DNA from: Porphyromonadaceae bacterium UBA7141
Lineage (GTDB): Bacteria > Bacteroidota > Bacteroidia > Bacteroidales > Muribaculaceae
Direction of reading: 5' to 3'
DNA length: 5,468 nt
NCBI GenBank assembly: GCA_002491945.1
Contig: DKWX01000051.1
Location: 13,343 to 18,810, forward strand
In this document: positions 4,629-5,468 of the stretch, one piece after another
How the letters are laid out: each line of letters begins with the position of its first letter
How positions within the stretch are numbered: the first letter of the stretch is position 1
Notes under the pieces: generated by a model
Seen by the model: the letters and a program-made list of their open reading frames with translations, nothing else
Database searches by the model: none
What the model was told of the DNA's origin: nothing
Position numbers and translations under genes: made by a program

Positions 4629-5393
4629 ATGGAAATCCAAGATATAATCCGCCCCGAGAATAAGGTATATTCCGCACCTGAGCTTCTCGACCAAGTGCAT
4701 ATGCACTACTGCCCCGGATGCAGCCACGGTGTAATCCACAAGCTGCTGGCAGAGGTGATAGCCGAAATGGGACTCGCCGAGAAGACTGTCGGCGTATCGC
4801 CCGTAGGCTGCGCCGTGTTCGCTTACAATTACATAGATGTCGACTGGGTCGAGGCCGCCCACGGCCGCGCTCCCGCAGTGGCGACTGCCATCTCGCGCCT
4901 ATGGCCCGATGATGTGGTATTCACATATCAGGGCGACGGCGACATGTCGGCAATCGGTACTGCCGAGTCAATTCATGCCGCCAACCGTGGCGAGAATATC
5001 GTGATGGTCTTCGTCAATAATGCCATATATGGCATGACCGGCGGACAGATGGCTCCCACGACACTCGTGGGGCAGAAGACTGCCACTACTCCCTATGGCC
5101 GCCGCGTTGACCTCAACGGACACCCGCTGGAAATCACCAACCTCATGGCCATCCTCGACGGCACATGCTATGTCACCCGTCAGTCTGTACACACTCCGGC
5201 CAACGTGCGCAAGACAAAAGCCGCCCTTAAGAAGGCTTTCCAGAACGCCCTCGACAAGAAGGGCACTTCGGTGGTGGAAGTGGTAGCCACCTGCAACTCC
5301 GGCTGGAAAATGAGCCCCGAAAAGGCCAATGAGTGGATGGCCGAGCACATGTTTGCCAAATATCCGCTGGGCGACCTCAAGGATGTGAAATAA
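4629..5393 (+). CDS. 2-oxoacid:ferredoxin oxidoreductase beta subunit, thiamine-pyrophosphate binding
   Basis: Beta subunit, 254 residues (KorB-like), holding the thiamine diphosphate and one [4Fe-4S] cluster at the catalytic core with VorB. The cofactor motif is GDGD at 102-105 followed by NN at 130-131, with NNAIYGMTGGQ (130-140) as the characteristic magnesium/diphosphate loop. Cys28 and Cys31 (CPGCSHG), Cys61 (VGCAVF) and Cys222 (ATCNSGW) are spaced like the cluster ligands of KorB-type subunits. HGRAPAVATAI (78-88) is the conserved helix between them. Length matches family members of this short type, which lack the extra domains of single-chain pyruvate:ferredoxin oxidoreductases. It sits 31 bases after vorB and 27 bases before the gamma gene, consistent with one transcript. 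No Shine-Dalgarno is visible. Confidence 0.94.
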   Translation: MEIQDIIRPENKVYSAPELLDQVHMHYCPGCSHGVIHKLLAEVIAEMGLAEKTVGVSPVGCAVFAYNYIDVDWVEAAHGRAPAVATAISRLWPDDVVFTYQGDGDMSAIGTAESIHAANRGENIVMVFVNNAIYGMTGGQMAPTTLVGQKTATTPYGRRVDLNGHPLEITNLMAILDGTCYVTRQSVHTPANVRKTKAALKKAFQNALDKKGTSVVEVVATCNSGWKMSPEKANEWMAEHMFAKYPLGDLKDVK

Positions 5394-5420
5394 ACGCTAA
5401 CCCATAAAGACTTTACACTT

Positions 5421-5468
5421 ATGAAGGAAGAAATCATCATCGCCGGTTTCGGCGGACAGGGTGTGCTC
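5421..5468 (+). CDS. 2-oxoacid:ferredoxin oxidoreductase gamma subunit, 5' end only
   Basis: The first 16 codons, MKEEIIIAGFGGQGVL, run off the window edge. The start is right for the gamma subunit (KorC or VorC-like) of this enzyme class: a beta-strand of isoleucines followed by the G-x-G-G-Q-G-V loop that opens this family. It is in the same direction and 27 bases after the beta gene, completing a delta-alpha-beta-gamma order. Its full length and integrity cannot be seen. Confidence 0.85.
   Translation, partial: MKEEIIIAGFGGQGVL

Noticed and set aside
1..5468. Mobile element or phage insertion
   Set aside because: No transposase, integrase, terminal inverted repeats or target duplications are visible; coding genes look like ordinary chromosomal Bacteroidales genes.

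Overview
The window looks like a chromosomal segment from an anaerobic gut-type member of Bacteroidales. A Muribaculaceae-like genome seems more likely than classical Bacteroides because the coding sequence is GC-rich at third positions. Four things point to this order. One gene encodes a secreted, multi-domain protein of Bacteroidetes type with a C-terminal GVY...VMVR tail. Several TAnnTTTG boxes, the Bacteroidetes -7 promoter element, lie upstream of genes. Most starts lack a Shine-Dalgarno sequence. A four-gene 2-oxoacid:ferredoxin oxidoreductase operon begins with its own ferredoxin subunit. The placement is inferred from sequence style, not from a database match.

Positions 1-430 hold no convincing gene. 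This stretch contains an AT-rich hairpin (38-61), a possible -7 box (9-16), a bulged stem-loop (312-344), a pair of diverged GC-rich repeats (about 243-276 and 365-409) and two very short ORFs. A strong bidirectional terminator at 428-470 closes it. On the minus strand, 544-2070 encodes a 508-residue exported protein: a signal peptide, two tandem copies of a DUF6359-like (probably OB-fold) domain, a beta-sandwich module and a short C-terminal tail.

The divergent intergenic region 2071-2400 carries three or four copies of a CATATTC motif at a 10-bp period, a possible promoter for each strand, and a Shine-Dalgarno sequence flanked by an inverted repeat just before the next gene. Positions 2401-3102 encode a compact class III (CobB/SIRT5-type) sirtuin. 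It has the catalytic and Y-x-x-R acyl-binding residues but none of the usual zinc-binding cysteines.

A good -7 box at 3154-3161 probably starts the last transcription unit. It encodes a two-[4Fe-4S] ferredoxin subunit (3232-3462), the alpha subunit VorB (3515-4597), the thiamine-pyrophosphate-binding beta subunit (4629-5393) and the first 16 codons of the gamma subunit (from 5421). Together these make a heterotetrameric enzyme that interconverts a 2-oxoacid plus CoA with an acyl-CoA plus CO2, exchanging electrons with ferredoxin. Sequence alone does not fix the substrate (2-oxoglutarate or branched-chain 2-oxoacids). A lysine-deacylase next to an acyl-CoA-generating enzyme could be functionally meaningful, but they appear to be separately promoted. 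I found no CRISPR array, tRNA, rRNA or insertion sequence, and no clear evidence of an entirely new system. The most open items are the secreted protein, the phased repeat array, the zinc-less sirtuin and the structured leader regions.
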